NCBI RefSeq assembly: GCF_017052465.1
Contig: NZ_JAFHKT010000119.1
Location: 1 to 64,000 of the forward strand
DNA from: Arthrobacter pascens
Lineage (GTDB): Bacteria > Actinomycetota > Actinomycetes > Actinomycetales > Micrococcaceae
Direction: 5' to 3'
DNA length: 64,000 nt
The notes under the pieces are model-generated. The model had not been told where the DNA came from, did not search any database, and was given only the letters and a program-made list of their open reading frames with translations. Within the stretch, counting starts at the first letter, position 1. Each line of letters starts with the position of its first letter. A program made the translations under genes and the position numbers. Shown one piece after another: positions 44,222-52,305 of the stretch.

Positions 44222-44240
44222 ATACAAAATATATTTGTAT
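44222..44240. promoter_or_regulatory. Palindromic operator in the divergent ACAD/MaoC promoter
   Basis: ATACAAA-ATATA-TTTGTAT is a perfect 7-base inverted repeat with a 5-base spacer, 37 bases before the MaoC start. A related sequence, ACATAATATATTTGA, lies at 44116-44130 nearer the dehydrogenase gene. The two AT-rich islands stand out in this GC-rich DNA and probably bind one regulator controlling both directions. Confidence 0.6.
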
Positions 44241-44276
44241 CGCTTGCCGTCGTGAAACTTGTCGAAGGAGACGAAA

Positions 44277-44843
44277 ATGACTGAAACCATGCCGCAGCCT
44301 GCTGCGGGCCAGACGCGGGTAGTGCCGGGATGGACGGGACGGCTCTTTGAAGACTTCGCGGTGGGGGACCTTTACTACCACCCGTTCGGCAAAACCGTCA
44401 CTGAGGCTGACAACCACAGCTTTACCCTGATGACGCAGAACGTGGCCAAGACCCATGTGGACAGGAACTTTGCCAAGGCCACCGAGTTTGGCCTGCCGCT
44501 GGTGAACTCGACGCTGACGCTGGCCCTGGTCACCGGCCAATCCACCATCGACCTGTCCATGAACGTGTTTGCGAACATGGGCTGGGACGAGGTCCGGATG
44601 CCGAACCCGGTTTTTGAAGGCGACACCATCTATTCCCGGTCCAAGGTGCTGGCTCTTCGGGAGTCCAAGTCCCGGCCCAACCTGGGCCTGGTGACAGTGG
44701 CCACCGAGGGATATAACCAGGACGGCAAGATTGTCATCAGCTACCGACGCACGTTCATGGTTTACCGGCAGGGCCATCTTCCAGGCGTCGAGGCCGCCCG
44801 GCCGGACGAATCCAGCCTGCCCCGGACGGAGGATTTCGAGTGA
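44277..44843 (+). CDS. MaoC-family enoyl-CoA hydratase (itaconyl/mesaconyl-CoA hydratase type)
   Basis: The 188-residue hot-dog-fold hydratase starts at 44277 behind GAAGGAGACG. The catalytic Asp/His signature is in GKTVTEADNHSFTLM, and FGLPLVNSTLTLALVTGQ forms the hot-dog helix region. The length and the IYSRSKVLALRESKSRPNLG segment fit the MaoC branch of itaconyl-CoA and mesaconyl-CoA hydratases. It overlaps the CitE-like gene by one base, and the pair plus CaiB reproduces the itaconate route: hydration of itaconyl-CoA to citramalyl-CoA. Confidence 0.85.
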   Translation: MTETMPQPAAGQTRVVPGWTGRLFEDFAVGDLYYHPFGKTVTEADNHSFTLMTQNVAKTHVDRNFAKATEFGLPLVNSTLTLALVTGQSTIDLSMNVFANMGWDEVRMPNPVFEGDTIYSRSKVLALRESKSRPNLGLVTVATEGYNQDGKIVISYRRTFMVYRQGHLPGVEAARPDESSLPRTEDFE

Positions 44844-45721
44844 TGGCGGGGGAAGCCACGGCGCCTGCTGCGCTGTCCAATACGGTGACGGGCGCGGAGA
44901 TCGTCGCGGCGGCCGTAACCGCACTGTTTGTTCCCGGCGACCGCCCCGAGAGGTTTGCCAAGGCAGCCGGCTCAGGCGCCGGCGTCGTGATCATCGACCT
45001 GGAGGACGCGGTGGCGGCGGCGGACAAGCCAATGGCGCTGGCGTCGACGGTGGACGCCTTGGCCCGCGGGGGCATTCGTGCGCTGGTGAGGGTGAACCCG
45101 GCGGACTCCGCCACCTATGAGGCCGAGGTCTCGGCGTTGCTGGCGCTCACGGAGTGGCAGCAACACGGACTGCTGGGCATTGTGCTTCCCAAGGCTGAGC
45201 GGCCCGCTGCGCTCGCCGGGCTGCGGGCAAATCTCCCGCAGGACCTCGCCCTCGTGCCGCTCGTCGAATCGGCGCTGGGGCTCGTGAACGTCCTGAGCCT
45301 GGCTCAGGTACCCGGCGTGACCCGGCTGGCGTTCGGCGCCATCGATTTCTCCCTCGACGTCAACGCGGACAGCGCTGACCGCTTTCTTGACCACGCCCGC
45401 TCCGGGCTCGTCCTTGCGTCCAGGGCCGCTGGCATAGCGGCGCCGCTGGATACGCCCTCCACTGAGATCAGAGACGAAGACGCCGTTGCCGCTTCGGCCA
45501 GGCTCGCCCGCAATTTCGGGTTCGGCGGGAAGCTCTGCATCCACCCTGCCCAGGTCGCTGCGGTGAATGCAGCGTTCCTGCCTTCGGAGGCGGAAATCGA
45601 GTGGGCCCACAGCGTTGTGGGCGCCGAAGGCGGCGCGGCCCAGGTGGCCGGCCAGATGGTCGACCGCCCGGTCACGGAGCGGGCCAAACGCATCCTGGCC
45701 CAGGCCGGAAAGGAGCTTTAG
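44843..45721 (+). CDS. HpcH/HpaI/CitE-type acyl-CoA lyase (citramalyl-CoA lyase candidate)
   Basis: The 292-residue TIM-barrel lyase starts at the ATG overlapping the MaoC stop (TGATG). It has the CoA-binding Arg in FVPGDRPERFAKA, the Mg2+ ligands Glu (VPLVESALGLVN) and Asp (FGAIDFSLDV), and the LCIHPAQVAAVN block. CitE-like enzymes cleave malyl- or citramalyl-CoA to acetyl-CoA plus glyoxylate or pyruvate. Given its operon partners, cleavage of citramalyl-CoA to acetyl-CoA and pyruvate is the likeliest reaction. A CitE role in citrate lyase is unlikely, since no alpha or gamma subunit is near. Confidence 0.87.
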   Translation: MAGEATAPAALSNTVTGAEIVAAAVTALFVPGDRPERFAKAAGSGAGVVIIDLEDAVAAADKPMALASTVDALARGGIRALVRVNPADSATYEAEVSALLALTEWQQHGLLGIVLPKAERPAALAGLRANLPQDLALVPLVESALGLVNVLSLAQVPGVTRLAFGAIDFSLDVNADSADRFLDHARSGLVLASRAAGIAAPLDTPSTEIRDEDAVAASARLARNFGFGGKLCIHPAQVAAVNAAFLPSEAEIEWAHSVVGAEGGAAQVAGQMVDRPVTERAKRILAQAGKEL

Positions 45722-46906
45722 ATGTCCCGGCTGCCCTTGGAAGGCATCACAGTAATCTCACTCGAACAGGCGGTCGCGGCCCCCTTCGCAACACGCCAGC
45801 TCGCGGACCTTGGGGCTCGGGTCATCAAGGTGGAGCGCGACACGGGCGACTTTGCCCGCGGGTATGACCGCAACGTCCACGGGATGTCGAGCTACTTCGT
45901 GTGGCTGAACCGCGGCAAGGAAAGCATCGTCCTGGACCTCAAGTCCGACGACGGAATGCGGACCTTGAAGGACCTGGTGTCCCGCGCCGACGTCCTCGTC
46001 CAGAACCTTGCACCCGGCGCCGTCGAGAGGCTGGGCCTGGGACCGGACGATGCGCTGGCGCTGAACCCGAGGTTGGTCCACGTGTCCATTTCCGGCTATG
46101 GCCGCGGCGGATCGCATGAGCAGAAGAAGGCGTATGACCTCCTGATCCAGTGTGAGGCGGGCCTGCTCAGTGTCACGGGCACGCCGGATGCCCCTGCCAA
46201 GGTAGGAGTGTCCATCGCGGACATCTCCGCCGGAATGTATGCCTATACGGGTGTCCTGACGTCATTGCTGCAGCGGGCTGCCACGGGACGGGGGGACGTG
46301 GTGGAGATATCCATGCTGGAAGCCCTGGGCGAATGGATGAGCCAGCCCTACTTCTACGCGGAGTACGGGGGCGCGCCCCCGGTCAGCAGCGGAGCTCAGC
46401 ACGCCAGCATTGCACCCTACGGCCCGTTCCCCACGGCCGACGGCACCGTGTTCTTCGGCATACAGAACGAGCGCGAATGGGCGACATTCTGCACCGACGT
46501 CCTGGCAAGGCCCGAGCTCTCAACGGACCCGCGGTTCAGCACGAACACACTGCGGGTGGAGAACCGTGCCGCGCTGCATGAAGCCATCGAAGAGGCTTTT
46601 GGCGGCCAGGCCACCGACGAGGCCGTAGCCCGGCTCGATGCCGCAAACATCGCCAACGCCCAACTCCGGGACATGCGCGGCTTCTCGGCACATCCGCAGC
46701 TGACCGAACGGAACCGGTGGCGCGACGTCGCGTCCCCCGTTGGCCCGGTACGCAGCCTGATCCCGCCGGTGACATCCCGCGAGGCAGACTTCAGGATGGG
46801 TCCTGTGCCGGAACTCGGTGAGCACACGGCGGCGATCCTTGCGGAACTTGCGGAACGCCCCGTGACAGCGGCCGTAGCTGCAGGCCAGCGGACGCCCGGG
46901 TCATGA
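45722..46906 (+). CDS. CaiB/BaiF family III CoA-transferase
   Basis: The 394-residue protein starts at the ATG directly after the lyase stop codon. Family III features include LEGITVISLEQAVAAPFATR, KVERDTGDFARGYD, LDLKSDDG and the catalytic Asp in AYDLLIQCEAGLLSVTG (Asp139), which forms aspartyl-CoA anhydride intermediates. In this setting it would move CoA from succinyl-CoA to itaconate, mesaconate or a similar dicarboxylate, starting the pathway. It overlaps the next small gene by four bases. Confidence 0.92.
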   Translation: MSRLPLEGITVISLEQAVAAPFATRQLADLGARVIKVERDTGDFARGYDRNVHGMSSYFVWLNRGKESIVLDLKSDDGMRTLKDLVSRADVLVQNLAPGAVERLGLGPDDALALNPRLVHVSISGYGRGGSHEQKKAYDLLIQCEAGLLSVTGTPDAPAKVGVSIADISAGMYAYTGVLTSLLQRAATGRGDVVEISMLEALGEWMSQPYFYAEYGGAPPVSSGAQHASIAPYGPFPTADGTVFFGIQNEREWATFCTDVLARPELSTDPRFSTNTLRVENRAALHEAIEEAFGGQATDEAVARLDAANIANAQLRDMRGFSAHPQLTERNRWRDVASPVGPVRSLIPPVTSREADFRMGPVPELGEHTAAILAELAERPVTAAVAAGQRTPGS

Positions 46907-47151
46907 GGAGCGTCCCCGCGGCGCCTGTCTCCCCGGCGCTCAGGGACCGGGATGACTGGGCGCACCTTGTGGGCGGAATCGTCGAAGTGCGGCTCAACGG
47001 GGCCCTGGTACGCGTGGGAAGGGTTGGCCAAGCCACGGCCGATTCGGCCATGCTCTGGATCGAGGCAGACGCGGTGGAACAGCGCGCACTTTTCGTCAAG
47101 GCATCCGGCTACCGGGTGAGGCCGGTTTACGGCGGAGACCGCCGGTTTTAG
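46903..47151 (+). CDS. Small unknown protein at the end of the CoA-transferase operon
   Basis: The 82-residue product overlaps the CoA-transferase stop by ATGA, so it is translationally coupled. It is predicted all-beta in the middle (HLVGGIVEVRLNGALVRVGRVG, SAMLWIEADAVEQRALFVKAS), with no signal or membrane segment. I do not recognise the family. Its position suggests an accessory role in the acyl-CoA pathway. Confidence 0.6.
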   Translation: MRSVPAAPVSPALRDRDDWAHLVGGIVEVRLNGALVRVGRVGQATADSAMLWIEADAVEQRALFVKASGYRVRPVYGGDRRF

Positions 47152-47328
47152 TTATTGGTTCGGCCAATATCTGGATACCAAGTTACCTCGCCGTCGAGGA
47201 CCTGACGACTTCCGTATCGGACATTCGTGTGGAGCAGCCAGAGCAAGGCCGCACGCCGCGATCCACGGCCCTGCCGCCGAGACCGCATCCGGACTAGGAT
47301 GGCCCGAAACGAAGCGGAGGACATGCAG

Positions 47329-48180
47329 ATGCACCGGCGAGTGACGGAAGCTCCCGAAACCGGGTACGTCGCCGTCAACGGACTGCAGATGTATTGCGAG
47401 CTGCATGGTGCCGGCGGCACACCGCTGTTGCTCCTGCATGGCGGGCTGTTCGATATCGAGCAGCAATTTGGCGCACTAATCCCGAGCTTGTCGGCAGGGC
47501 GCAGGGTCATCGCCACGGATTTCCAAGGTCACGGTCGAACGAACGACATCGACCGTCCACTGACTACCCGCGACCTGGCATCCGATGTTACCGGGCTCCT
47601 TGCGCATTTGGACGTCCGCGAGGTCGATGTATTCGGGTTCAGCGTCGGCGGTGCTGTCGCACTTCACTTGGCGGTGAACCGCCCGGACCTTGTCCGCAAA
47701 CTCATCGTCTCGTCCGTGTCGTTTCGACCCGACGGCGACCGGGGTGGAAACGCCGAAGCGGTCGCTGCAATGACCGTCGATATGATCGCCGGCACCCCAA
47801 TGGAACAGCGTTATCTGGCCGTGTCGCCCCACCCGGACCGCGAGCATCTCCAGGGGCTGTTGGACAAGCTGGGTAGCTACGACGCGGGCGCAAGAGGGTG
47901 GAGTGATGATGAGATCAGCGGCATCGCCGCCCCGACACTGATCACCGTCGGCGATTGCGACATGGTCAAGCTCGAGCATGTGGTGCGGTTCCTCCAGCTG
48001 CGCGGCGGAGATGTGAACGGTGACTTTGAAGGCGTTCCCGCGTCACAGCTCGCGGTGTTTCCCGGCACAACACACTTCTTTGGGCTGGCAAGGACCGGCC
48101 TGGTGCGGGACGTTGTGACGACCTTCCTGGACTCGCCTGTGCCTTCCGGCTGGCAGGACCGGTCGCGGCCCCCCTTATAG
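47329..48180 (+). CDS. Alpha/beta-fold hydrolase
   Basis: The hydrolase has about 283 residues. LLLLHGGLFD provides the oxyanion hole, GFSVGGAVALH the nucleophile Ser, VGDCDMVKLEH the acid and PGTTHFFGLA the catalytic His. The start at 47329 is eight bases after GGAGG; ATG codons at 47323 and 47299 are possible. It stands alone downstream of the CoA-transferase operon, which it may be separated from by the AT-rich gap at 47150-47180. The substrate is unknown. Confidence 0.88.
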   Translation: MHRRVTEAPETGYVAVNGLQMYCELHGAGGTPLLLLHGGLFDIEQQFGALIPSLSAGRRVIATDFQGHGRTNDIDRPLTTRDLASDVTGLLAHLDVREVDVFGFSVGGAVALHLAVNRPDLVRKLIVSSVSFRPDGDRGGNAEAVAAMTVDMIAGTPMEQRYLAVSPHPDREHLQGLLDKLGSYDAGARGWSDDEISGIAAPTLITVGDCDMVKLEHVVRFLQLRGGDVNGDFEGVPASQLAVFPGTTHFFGLARTGLVRDVVTTFLDSPVPSGWQDRSRPPL

Positions 48181-48441
48181 GACATTTTCAAGACCTGCTG
48201 TCTTTCTGTCCCCGGGCTGGTTTGAATGGGCAGATTCTATGACCTTTCCCGGAAACTGCTCGAGTCCTAAAATAGGCCTGGCCGCGTTCGTCGCGGTACT
48301 GCTCACGGATAGCCGCGAAAGGCTCTGCAACCTTTCCAAGCTGCCCCGCACTTAATGCCACAGGCGGGGGCTGGCACCAAAACCGTGCTTCTCAAACGCA
48401 GAAGCACCCGCATTTTCATGCGCAGATTGGTGGCAATTCTC

Positions 48442-48909
48442 ATGACCACTCAGAGCTTCGGCACAGGCAACCCCGACCAATCGGAGCCCGCAGACACCAG
48501 GCAGTCCCTCGAAGCGCAGCTTCGGGCGATCAATGCACACGATGCCACGGCTTTTGCCAGCTTCTATGCAGAGGACGCAGTAGTCGTCGACCCGCAGTAC
48601 CCTGAGCCGCTGCGCGGCCGGGCGGCAATCGAACAGGACGCGGAGGTGTTCCTCAGGGCACTACCGGATATCGAGTTCTCTTACACGAACACTCTGGTAG
48701 ACGAGCGCCTTGTCGCCGGTGAGGGCACAATTGTCGGAACGAACACCGGACCGCTCCAACTACCCACTGGAGAAGAAATCCCGGCAACAGGCCGCCGGCT
48801 AGAGTTTCCCATGGCATTCTTCAGCCGTTTCGACGAGTCCGGCAAGATCGTCGAGGAGCGCCGCTACTACGACGTCACCACTCAACAAACGCAACTGGGG
48901 CTAGCCTAG
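48442..48909 (+). CDS. SnoaL/NTF2-like nuclear-transport-factor-fold protein
   Basis: The 155-residue protein has the cone-shaped NTF2-like fold: LEAQLRAINAHDATAFASFY, EDAVVVDPQYPEPLRGRAAI, and two strands ending RRLEFPMAFFSRFDESGKIV, EERRYYD. SnoaL-like members are polyketide cyclases, isomerases or ligand-binding proteins, and the sequence alone does not decide. The ATG at 48442 starts the conserved part. It lies between unrelated small genes. Confidence 0.8.
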   Translation: MTTQSFGTGNPDQSEPADTRQSLEAQLRAINAHDATAFASFYAEDAVVVDPQYPEPLRGRAAIEQDAEVFLRALPDIEFSYTNTLVDERLVAGEGTIVGTNTGPLQLPTGEEIPATGRRLEFPMAFFSRFDESGKIVEERRYYDVTTQQTQLGLA

Positions 48910-49013
48910 GTGCCTAATCACGGGTAATCGGTTTGAGAAGAGTGGCGCAACTCCAGCTCTCGCATACTCTATGCATACAACACGGACCTCCGTGGAGACT
49001 GAAGGAGATGCAA

Positions 49014-49373
49014 ATGCGCAAACCAGAGCTGGAGTTCCACGAACCCCTCGTTGACTGGCAGAAGGCGAACGGCGACGCCGAACGCGGAATCTGGGAGCAG
49101 ATACTCGCTGCGGACCCTCTGAGCGGAGACTCGACCTTGCTCCAACGCTATGATCCCGGTGCCAACACCATAGCCAGCGGCGTGATCGTCCACGACTATT
49201 GGGAGGAGGTCATGATTCTCTCGGGGGAACTCACTGATGTGACCCTCGGGAAGACTTTCACACCCGGTATGTACGCGTGCCGTCCACCCGGCATGCGTCA
49301 CGGACCTTACCTAAGCGGCGGCGGCTGTCGCATGCTCGTCATTGTTCGTCCGACGTCAGATCCAAGCATGTGA
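49014..49373 (+). CDS. Small cupin protein (ChrR-like)
   Basis: The 119-residue cupin starts at 49014, six bases after AAGGAG. Features include LLQRYDPGANTIASGVIVHDYWEEVMILSGEL with the metal-type His and Glu, and the closing ACRPPGMRHGPYLSGGGCRML motif with His. This resembles ChrR-like anti-sigma-factor cupins without the zinc-binding N-terminal domain. It may be a free-standing sensor or an isomerase. Confidence 0.8.
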   Translation: MRKPELEFHEPLVDWQKANGDAERGIWEQILAADPLSGDSTLLQRYDPGANTIASGVIVHDYWEEVMILSGELTDVTLGKTFTPGMYACRPPGMRHGPYLSGGGCRMLVIVRPTSDPSM

Positions 49374-49471
49374 TGGCTGGTTCGTTGGGCGTAGTGGTGT
49401 GACGGCCGTTGGCATTGCCGCCGCTCCCTGGGCTGAGAGCCGCCGTTCCCAAGGAACTCGAGGAGAACATC

Positions 49472-49903
49472 ATGACCGCTAGCTACACTTTCGACGTCTT
49501 TACCAGCCTCGACGGCTTCGGCGCCCATAGCGGCAACTGGGGCGGCTACTGGGGCAAGCAAGGTCCCGAGCTGCTCGACCACCGCCTCGCCCTGTACGAC
49601 CAGGAGCAGCGGATGGTCTTCGGGGCCAACACGTTTCGGGCGCACGTGCAGATGCTGGCCTCGAGCACCGAAGAGTCCGAGGTGCCGTTGCGCTCGCACG
49701 GCAGCCTGTCGCTGAACCGGGCGCTGATGGCCGCCGGCTTGGTCGACCGCGTCCAAGTGACGCTCTTCCCTGTGATCACCGGTCAGACCGGACTGAACCC
49801 GATCTTCCAGGGTGGGGCCGACTTCGACCTCGAGTTGATCGAGAGCCGGACGCTCGACGGCCACACCCAAGAGCTCATCTACCGGCCGACCCTGCACGTC
49901 TGA
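49472..49903 (+). CDS. Dihydrofolate-reductase-family (RibD C-terminal) protein with internal deletion
   Basis: The 143-residue product starts at 49472 behind GAGGAG. It keeps the family start (YTFDVFTSLDGFG), the FGANTFR segment and the end (GSLSLNRALMAAGLVDRVQV, LFPVITGQTG). Compared with the paralogue at 61134, about 50 residues between ANTFR and GSLSL are missing, including the segment that normally supplies part of the NADPH site. The deletion is in frame, so the gene stays open but is probably inactive as a reductase. The junction lies in the EESEV region near 49670-49685. Confidence 0.75.
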   Translation: MTASYTFDVFTSLDGFGAHSGNWGGYWGKQGPELLDHRLALYDQEQRMVFGANTFRAHVQMLASSTEESEVPLRSHGSLSLNRALMAAGLVDRVQVTLFPVITGQTGLNPIFQGGADFDLELIESRTLDGHTQELIYRPTLHV

Positions 49904-49966
49904 CTCTGTCCATCCACCGGCCATCATCTCGAAAGCACCTGATGTATTCGACGATGATGGCCCCGG

Positions 49967-50578
49967 CTATCCGCGGTGGGGGGAGCCCAGTTCGACAGGC
50001 TCTTCGTCGCTCAGGTACGCGGCCTCGGCGTGGGCTGCGATGTCGATGCCGCGCAGTTCATCGGCCTCGTGGATGCGCAGGCCCATCGTGACGTTGAGGA
50101 CCTTTGCGATGACCCACGTGACGACGAAGGAATAGGCAAGCACAGCCAGGGTTGCCAGCGCCTGGACGCCGAGCAGACCAAAACCGCCGCCGTAGAACAG
50201 TCCGTTGACCTTGTTGGGGGCGGCCTCAGTGGCGAACAATCCGATAAGGAGCGTTCCGAGGATGCCGCCCACCAGGTGGACGCCCACGACGTCGAGCGAA
50301 TCATCGAATCCGAGCCGGAATTTCAGTTCGATGGCCAGTGAGCAGACGGCGCCGGCGATGAGTCCGATGGCCAGGGCGCCGAGCGGGCTGACCGCGCCGC
50401 ACGCCGGAGTGATGGCAACGAGGGCCGAGTTCAGGCCGGAGGCGGCGCCCATGCTGCTGGCGCTGCCAAGCCTGATGCGTTCCACCAGGGCCCATGCTAG
50501 GAGGCCGAGCCTTGTGCCCAACGCATAGCGGCCAGAAGCTGCCGGCAAGGAGTTAGGGGGCTGTCCTGCATCAGCCAC
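49967..50578 (-). pseudogene. Ammonium transporter (Amt) gene, C-terminal remnant
   Basis: From about residue 25 the frame is the rear half of an Amt channel: WALVERIRLGSASSMGAASG, ALVAITPACGAVSPLGALAIG, LGFDDSLDVVGVHLVGGILG (second pore His) and the family tail with GLRIHEADELRGIDIAAHAE. The first six or so membrane helices, including the first pore His and the gating Phe residues, are absent and replaced by unrelated residues. No functional channel can form. It is a 5'-truncated pseudogene. Confidence 0.85.
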
Positions 50579-50752
50579 TTCCCTCAGCTCCGTCCCGAGC
50601 GTATGTTGAGGGCCTGTGGCCGTCGCTATTGACGTGGCACCGGTCGTCGCCTCGTAAGTGCCCGATTTATCGTGTACACCTCATTCCGGATCTCATTACT
50701 CAAAATGACAAGAGGCATCATGCGCGTCAGGGAAATCGTCGCCCGAGGCGGC

Positions 50753-51541
50753 ATGGATACTTCCTCGCAGCCGCATTCCCGTTGCCGCCGGCCACCAACC
50801 GTGGCGGTGATCCTCGCCAGCCTACTGATAGGGACGCTCGGTGCTTGCACCTCATCGGGCGAGTCCGGGGCGCCATCGGAGGATGCCACACCCAGTGGAC
50901 CAGGGCAATCAGCGGGGTCAACCTGTCCGGATCCACATGGTGGTGTCTGTCTGGGTCGCCTTGATGCGGGTACCTACTCGACCAAGTCCTTTGAACCGAA
51001 GTTGTCCTACACCGTCCCGAAAGGCTGGGCCAACGGTGAGGATTTGCCTGGAAATGTACTGCTGAGCCGGACCGGCGATCCACAGGTAGACGTCTGGGGC
51101 GGCAGCTACATCGGTGTCTACCAGAATGTCCGTGCGCCATCGCTGTGCGTCGAAGAAGCGGAGCCCGGGGTTGGCACAAGTGCCGCGGAACTAGCCGCGT
51201 GGTATCGCACTGTGCCGGGTCTTGAGATCGTGGCCGAGGCTCCTGTGTCGGTGGGCGGATTGTCCGGTATCGCGCTCGACTTCCGGGTGGGTGATGGATG
51301 GAGGAGCACATGCCCGCTCGACGGCGTCATCCACGCGGTTCCCGTCATCGTCGGTGGCGGAGTTTCTGAACTGCACCACACAATGGGCGCTCCGTTGGAG
51401 ATGCGACTCTTCCTCCTCGACTGGAAGGGAGGAAACGTCGCGATCGAGGTAACCTCGGTGGTTGCGCAGCACAGCCTCATGGACTATCTCGGGGGAGCCG
51501 GAGCTGGCGCAGTCGTCAACTCCTTCAAGTTCGGCTCGTGA
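50753..51541 (+). CDS. Putative lipoprotein
   Basis: The product has about 262 residues and a lipoprotein signal: Arg-rich start (HSRCRRPP), hydrophobic TVAVILASLLIGT and lipobox LGAC. A Ser/Gly/Pro linker follows. The domain includes YSTKSFEPKLSYTVPKGWAN, a beta-rich core and a conserved-looking WYRTVPGLEIVAEAPVSVGG, ending DYLGGAGAGAVVNSFKFGS. Such proteins occur widely in actinobacteria; the function is unknown. ATG codons at 50753 and 50720 are both possible; I chose the one giving the shorter N-region. Confidence 0.7.
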   Translation: MDTSSQPHSRCRRPPTVAVILASLLIGTLGACTSSGESGAPSEDATPSGPGQSAGSTCPDPHGGVCLGRLDAGTYSTKSFEPKLSYTVPKGWANGEDLPGNVLLSRTGDPQVDVWGGSYIGVYQNVRAPSLCVEEAEPGVGTSAAELAAWYRTVPGLEIVAEAPVSVGGLSGIALDFRVGDGWRSTCPLDGVIHAVPVIVGGGVSELHHTMGAPLEMRLFLLDWKGGNVAIEVTSVVAQHSLMDYLGGAGAGAVVNSFKFGS

Positions 51542-51905
51542 CGGCGAGGCCCACCGCCGCTCATGCTCACTGCGGAGACACCCTTGGTGTCCGTAAGTCG
51601 ATCGGTTGGTAAGACACGAGGCAGTGCCAGCTTCAGCCGATGGGTGTGATTACCAAGCGCTTTGGTTCGCCCATAAAGTACTTCGGTGCGGGTTCCTGGA
51701 ACGGACACCGCCGTTCACTGCTGACAGAACAACGCCAAATACCGCTGCGATTCACACTGCCGGAACGTCCCCCTTCAGCGAGTGGTTGGGGTCCGTGGAT
51801 GGCGGTCGTGGGGGATCGCTTGGACGGTGTCAGATTGACTTCGATGTTTGCCCTGCCGCGCCGCGCCGACGCCCGCTTTCGGGACGGTCTGGTGTGTGAA
51901 TCGCA
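51542..51905. other. Intergenic stretch, no gene seen
   Basis: Two overlapping short frames occur between 51606 and 51918 but show no recognisable protein or good ribosome binding site. Confidence 0.4.
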
Positions 51906-52067
51906 TCAGGTGAAGTAGCGCAGCCAGACGTAGAGCCAGGCCATGAGCGTGCTGAGCACGGTCACGATGATGCCGTACTTGGTGAACTGCCAGAACGAGA
52001 TGGGGTGCCCTGCTTTCGCTGCGATGCCGATCCCGACGACGTTCGCGCTGGCCGCGACGGTCTCCAT
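51906..52067 (-). pseudogene. C-terminal tail of an SLC13/ArsB-type transporter
   Basis: The 53 codons read ASANVVGIGIAAKAGHPISF, then WQFTKYGIIVTVLSTLMAW and LYVWLRYF, the last loop and membrane helix of DASS/ArsB-like anion permeases. The upstream part of the frame is unrelated. It is a remnant of a gene of about 400 codons. Confidence 0.75.
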
Positions 52068-52305
52068 TGGGTCCTCCGTTCCGTCGGTTTTGGGGGTAGA
52101 TTCAGTCTCGCGCCGCGGCCAGGGAGGTGCCATTGGGGGTAACACCCATTTCCGGAGCGCCGCGCGCCCGGGGCTTGTCCGCCCGTGGGGGCGAGCCCTC
52201 ATAGACAAAGGACGCGGGCCGCGTCAGGCTAGTCGGATGCGGACCCCGCCCGAAACCTGGGCCGCCGGAACGACTCGCGGCCTGCCTCCGTAAGGACCGG
52301 CACAG

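Noticed and set aside
44843..45721. CitE-like gene as a citrate lyase subunit
   Set aside because: No citrate lyase alpha or acyl-carrier subunit is present, and the MaoC and CaiB partners indicate an acyl-CoA lyase role instead.
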